Assembly (NCBI RefSeq): GCF_009806985.1
Contig: NZ_WUAX01000005.1
Location: 333,373 to 397,372, forward strand
Reading direction: 5' to 3'
Origin: Halorubrum sp. JWXQ-INN 858
Lineage (GTDB): Archaea; Halobacteriota; Halobacteria; Halobacteriales; Haloferacaceae
Length of the DNA: 64,000 nt
The translations under genes and the position numbers were made by a program. The notes beneath the pieces are model-generated. The model was not told the origin of the DNA. It saw only the letters and a list, made by a program, of their open reading frames with translations, and made no database searches. Shown piece by piece: positions 60,818-64,000 of the stretch (position 1 is its first letter; every line of letters begins with the position of its first letter).

Positions 60818-62221
60818 TCAGGCGACGTTGACGTCGACCGCGGGCAGCTCCTGGGACCCGCCACCGACTCCCTCGAGGGTCACGTCGGCGGTCAGCACCC
60901 AGTCCGCGGTCGCGTCCACGTCGTCGATCAGCAGATGGGCGTACCCGGACGGGTCGTCGTCCGAGCTCACGGCGCTCGCCCCCGACGCTTGGGCCCCGTT
61001 CAGCCGGACGTCGCTCACGGCCGCCGTGCTCCCGGAGCCGGCCTTCGCCGTGATCAGGATCGCGTTCGATCCGCCCGACACGGTCGCGTCGGCGAGCGTT
61101 CCGGCGTACGTCACCGTTCCCGAAACCCCGTTATCGACCGCGATCGTCAGGTCGCCGTCGCCGGCGTCGTGCGTGACAGTCAGCTCGGCGGCCGTCGGAT
61201 CGGGCCACGCGACGCCCGTCGCGTCGTAGTCGCCGTCGTTCGCCGGCGCGTTGCCGACGAGGAGCTGGTCGTTCACGTTCGGCGCGCCGTTGCGGGCGCG
61301 GGCGAACCAGACCGGGTCCCGCGCGAGGCGGTCGACGCCGTAGCCGCCGCCCGTCGACGCCGCGACGCAGGGGTTGGTTTCGCCGTCGTTGTGCCGGCAC
61401 TGCTCGGCGTGAAACGAGAGGTCGAACCCGACGCTGTCGGTCTGCACCTCGTTGCCGACCGTCGGCGGCAGCGACCAGACGATCCCGAGGGCCGTCACCG
61501 AGCTGCCGTCGGGGTAACACGCGCGCGCAAGCCCCGCTTCCGGGTCGCCGTCCTGGTCGAGCGGGATCCCGTTCGTCAACGCGGCGAGCACCTCCCGCAG
61601 CGAGCCGCTCGCGATCGGGTCGCCGATCGGGGCTCCGGAAAGCGCGTCACGGTAGACGAGGTCGGCCACGAGGGCGTCGGCCAGCTGGCCGCCCCACGGA
61701 TCGGTCTTGCTCGCGTCGATCTCGCCCTCGGTGAGTCCCGACTCGAGGAGCGCCACGCGCTCCGGGTCGGTGACGCCGTTCTGTGCGTTCCCCGTCAGGT
61801 TCCCGCAGGCCCAGAGGTACGCCGGGTTGTCGTCGAGGACGAACGCGAAGCGCAGCCAGCCGGTGTCCCCCGGCTTCACGTCGTCGAGCCGGTAGCTCAC
61901 GGTGGCCGGGTCGTCGGGGGTGCTCGAAACGACGCCCGACTCGCCGCCGCCGTTCTGTCCCCAGTACGGGTTCTGTTCGTTCCGGATGCCCTGGTCGGCG
62001 GCGAACTCGTAGTTCACGCTGAGCTCCAGCCGGCCGGCCTCCAGCTCGTTGCCCTCGAAGCTCGCCTCGTCACTGAAGAACGCCGTCGTCCCGAGCCCCG
62101 CGCCCGCGGAGGCGACGCCGATCGCGCCGATGCCGCCGAGGAGTTTTCGCCGCGAGAGGCGGGAGGCCGCGTCCGCTGAGCCGTTCGCGTCCGTCGGATC
62201 GTTCGTGTCTGCTGGGTTCAT
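60818..62221 (-). CDS. TasA-like protein with Tat and SipW-type signal
   Basis: A 467-residue secreted protein. Twin-arginine motif SRRKLLGGIGAIG (23-35) joins directly to LGTTAFFSDEASFEGNELEAGRLELSV, which matches the SipW-type signature and the N-terminal strand of bacterial TasA. DDVKPGDTGWLRFAFVLDDNPAY and GNLTGNAQNGVTDPE follow; then WGGQLADALVADLVYRD, IASGSLREVLAALTNGIPLD, IVWSLPPTVGNEVQTDSVGFDLSFHAEQCRHND. The C-terminal 170 residues form an extra beta-rich domain. It lies alone 164 bases after the VWA gene and 250 bases before the coupled block. Start ATG 62221. Confidence 0.9.
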   Translation of the reverse strand: MNPADTNDPTDANGSADAASRLSRRKLLGGIGAIGVASAGAGLGTTAFFSDEASFEGNELEAGRLELSVNYEFAADQGIRNEQNPYWGQNGGGESGVVSSTPDDPATVSYRLDDVKPGDTGWLRFAFVLDDNPAYLWACGNLTGNAQNGVTDPERVALLESGLTEGEIDASKTDPWGGQLADALVADLVYRDALSGAPIGDPIASGSLREVLAALTNGIPLDQDGDPEAGLARACYPDGSSVTALGIVWSLPPTVGNEVQTDSVGFDLSFHAEQCRHNDGETNPCVAASTGGGYGVDRLARDPVWFARARNGAPNVNDQLLVGNAPANDGDYDATGVAWPDPTAAELTVTHDAGDGDLTIAVDNGVSGTVTYAGTLADATVSGGSNAILITAKAGSGSTAAVSDVRLNGAQASGASAVSSDDDPSGYAHLLIDDVDATADWVLTADVTLEGVGGGSQELPAVDVNVA

Positions 62222-62269
62222 GATGGTGATGGTGATAGTCGTCGCCGCGATCGGAAGGATCGCGGACAG

Positions 62270-62310
62270 GCCCCGCCGGTGGAGTCGAACCACCGTACTC
62301 CGAACGGGGC
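62270..62310 (-). other. tRNA 3'-half-like structure (T-arm with acceptor-like stem)
   Basis: On the minus strand GGTGG-TTCGACT-CCACC (62294-62278) forms a five-base stem and seven-base loop that contains the B-box/T-loop consensus GGTTCGANTCC. One more pair (G62295/C62277) extends it, and GCCCCG/CGGGGC (62270-62275 with 62305-62310) encloses it. No D- or anticodon arm is found, so it is not a tRNA gene. Confidence 0.4.
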
Positions 62311-62336
62311 GTTCCGGCGGACGGTCCGCCGGAACG
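62310..62336. repeat. Perfect 12-bp hairpin with CGG loop
   Basis: CGTTCCGGCGGA (62310-62321) and TCCGCCGGAACG (62325-62336) are perfect complements with loop CGG. It lies between the VWA gene and the TasA-like gene. There is no T-tract, so archaeal-type termination is not obvious; it could insulate the two transcripts or be a protein site. Confidence 0.85.
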
Positions 62337-62385
62337 GGGGAGGTACACGGGGGGTCACACGTGGAGCGTGGACCCCGTCAGCCGG

Positions 62386-64000
62386 TCAGGCGGCCGTAAA
62401 CGGGTTCTGTGACCCGTCGTTGTGCCGGCACTGCTCGGCGTAGAAGTCGATGTCGAACTCCACGGCGTCCGACTGGACCTCGTTGCCGACGTCCGTCGGC
62501 AGCCACCACTCGAAGCCGACACACCGGGTCAGGTTCGGCGGGTAACACGCGACCTCGTCGCTGAACTGGTTCGCGTCGAGCGGGATCCCCGCCGAGAGCG
62601 TGTCGAGCACTTCGCGGAGCGTCCCCTCGGCGATGACCGTCTCGCCGAAGAGGATCCCCACGATCTGTGCGAAGATCTGCACGAGGTCGATCTCCTCGGG
62701 GGCCTCGAAGAACAGCGTCGGCTCGGACCCGGAGGGGTCCGGCGACGCGATGTTCACGAGGGTCTGTCGGGCGGGGTCCGTGTTCGGGACGCCCTCCAGG
62801 CCGAAACCGATCGAGTAGATCGTGATCTCCGGGTTCGTGAGGCCCTTGACCTCGTCGGCGACGTCCTCCGTGTCGCTCTGTGCGGCGGACACGCTGACGT
62901 CGGTCGAGGCGTTCGCCTTGTCCGTGTCGTCCCACGACTGCCAGGTCGCGTACGAGGGGAACGCCGAGCCGTCCCGGTACGTCCACGTCGGCGCGCCGTC
63001 GCCGAGGACGATCATGACCTTGCGTCGGGACGGGTCGCCGTCCTCTAAGACCTGCCGGCCGCCGTACAGGCCCGCACCGATGTTCGTGCCCGCGAAGGGC
63101 GCGTCGCCGTACTGGTACGCCTCGATGCCGTCGATCGCGGCGTCGATCATCGACTCGTCGCTCGCGTCGGTGAGCGCGAGTACCTCCTCGTCGATCCCGC
63201 CGAACTGGACGATGCCGAGGCGGTCGTCCTCGCCGCTGCCGCCGATGTCGGTCCGGAGGTTGTCCGCGAGCGCCTGGATCGCGGTCACCGCCTCGAAGAT
63301 GCGGGTGTTCGGTCCCTGTCCGTCGCCGACGACGTTCTCGCTGCCGGGGTTCCCGATCTCGTAGGTCATCGAGCCGGAGACGTCGACCACCACGGCGATG
63401 TCGACCGGTTCGCCCTCCTCGCCCTCCTCGTAGACGTTGTTACAGTTGTCGTCGTACCAGACGCGCGCCTCGATGGCGTCGGCGAGCTGGCCGCCCCAGT
63501 CGCCATCGGCGTTGTAGTAGCGGTCCCCGTCGGCCGCCCACTGGGCGAAGTCGTCGGGGTCGTCGCTGCCGGTCTCCGTGTAGCCCTCGTCCTCGAGGGC
63601 GGCCTGCTCGGGACCGTTGATCCCGTTCTGTGCGTTGCGGTTCAGGCCGCCGCCCATCCACACGTACGCGGGGTTGTCGAACAGGTGGAAGCTGATCGTC
63701 GCCTCGCCGTAGTCGCCGGGCTTGACGTCCTGCAGCTTGAACAGCGGGAAGCCGCCGTCGGTGAGCTCCTCGCGCTCGAAGCCGCCGAGGGACCCGTCGG
63801 GGTCGACGCCGACGTTCGCCGCCTCGACCCAGCCGGTCGGGTCCGGGAAGCCGTCGCGACGCGGTACCTGGTCGAGCACGTAGTTCCCGGAGCCCTCCGG
63901 GTACTCCTTGACGCTGACGTCCTCGTTGTAGTTCGGGTCGTCGTCGTACAGCGCCTGCAGCTCCGCCAGGCGGCCCGGACCCCCGTCGTAGGTGATCCGG
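62386..64000 (-). CDS. TasA-like fibre protein with inserted VWA domain (5' end beyond window)
   Basis: The C-terminal 537 residues of a protein continuing past position 64000. Its flanks align with the 467-residue cargo: LQDVKPGDYGEATISFHLFDNPAYVWMGGGLNRNAQNGINGPE and WGGQLADAIEARVWY on one side; AEGTLREVLDTLSAGIPLD, VGFEWWLPTDVGNEVQSDAVEFDIDFYAEQCRHNDGSQNPF on the other. Between them (about 62643-63408) is a von Willebrand A domain: VDIAVVVDVSGSM with MIDAS DxSxS, FAGTNIGAG with the conserved Thr, and VLGDGAPTW with the Asp. A complete MIDAS means metal-dependent ligand binding is likely, so this is a candidate adhesin. The signal peptide lies outside the window. Confidence 0.9.
   Translation of the reverse strand, partial: RITYDGGPGRLAELQALYDDDPNYNEDVSVKEYPEGSGNYVLDQVPRRDGFPDPTGWVEAANVGVDPDGSLGGFEREELTDGGFPLFKLQDVKPGDYGEATISFHLFDNPAYVWMGGGLNRNAQNGINGPEQAALEDEGYTETGSDDPDDFAQWAADGDRYYNADGDWGGQLADAIEARVWYDDNCNNVYEEGEEGEPVDIAVVVDVSGSMTYEIGNPGSENVVGDGQGPNTRIFEAVTAIQALADNLRTDIGGSGEDDRLGIVQFGGIDEEVLALTDASDESMIDAAIDGIEAYQYGDAPFAGTNIGAGLYGGRQVLEDGDPSRRKVMIVLGDGAPTWTYRDGSAFPSYATWQSWDDTDKANASTDVSVSAAQSDTEDVADEVKGLTNPEITIYSIGFGLEGVPNTDPARQTLVNIASPDPSGSEPTLFFEAPEEIDLVQIFAQIVGILFGETVIAEGTLREVLDTLSAGIPLDANQFSDEVACYPPNLTRCVGFEWWLPTDVGNEVQSDAVEFDIDFYAEQCRHNDGSQNPFTAA

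Noticed and set aside
62263..62345. A complete tRNA gene around the T-arm-like hairpin
   Set aside because: No anticodon arm, D arm or full seven-base acceptor stem could be built on either strand; kept only as a tRNA-like fragment.

Overview
The window is 64 kb of high-GC (roughly 70%) DNA from a halophilic archaeon. The evidence is strongly acidic proteins, archaeal-only genes (rps8e, rps17e, aEF-1B, archease, PAN ATPase, archaeal class I HMG-CoA reductase, MptE-type pterin kinase), haloarchaeal regulators (HalX response regulator, HalOD1 domain, Lrp), TATA-type promoters 20-30 bases upstream of mostly leaderless starts, twin-arginine signal peptides, and frequent ATGA/GTGA gene overlaps. 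The style fits Halorubrum or a close Haloferacales relative; that placement is inference. I see no rRNA genes, complete tRNA genes, CRISPR array, transposase or integrase.

Layout. 0-9 kb: RNA-repair and translation genes (rtcB, archease, rps8e), a YqeC-like protein, hydrolase and small proteins, then HMG-CoA reductase for archaeal lipids. 9-19 kb: a winged-helix regulator, cofH (coenzyme F420), a BKACE (DUF849) enzyme, a low-GC patch with a membrane protein, the biotin carboxylase subunit of an acyl-CoA carboxylase, a HalOD1 protein, trm1 and a YihY-type membrane fusion. 19-30 kb: divergent glnA/lrp, rps17e, a TctA-like permease, the zinc micro-protein/aEF-1B pair, an HpcH/HpaI aldolase, an AAA ATPase with a His/Asp-rich tail, a thiolase, a 2-hydroxyacid dehydrogenase and a PHP phosphoesterase. 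30-41 kb: small acidic proteins, a deaminase-PfkB kinase-BtpA cluster, DUF7124, pterin carbinolamine dehydratase, threonine synthase, an SLC13 symporter, 6-phosphogluconate dehydrogenase, a proteasome-activating nucleotidase and a HalX response regulator. 41-56 kb: two FAD oxidoreductases, an AI-2E family transporter, TspO, tandem moeA genes (one fused to a periplasmic-binding-type domain), azlCD, a TrmJ-like methyltransferase, an MBL hydrolase, and a dihydropteroate synthase/MptE pair for pterin cofactors.

56-64 kb (minus strand) is the most striking part. It encodes a dedicated SipW-type signal peptidase together with a family of secreted proteins that look like TasA/CalY fibre subunits. 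Three have twin-arginine motifs, and two of these combine the twin-arginine motif with a SipW-type site (FSDxAxFxGNxLxAG). One cargo carries two tandem copies of a Cys-containing domain. One has a von Willebrand A domain with an intact MIDAS inserted inside the TasA-like fold. A very acidic Asp/Ser/Asn repeat protein follows the peptidase. Five genes are joined by 4-17 base overlaps. I interpret this as a haloarchaeal surface-fibre or biofilm-matrix locus with its own processing enzyme.

A second theme is minisatellite-like tandem repeats (10-42 base units) in many intergenic regions and inside some genes (archease, pfkB, the acidic proteins), which suggests active repeat slippage or expansion in this genome.
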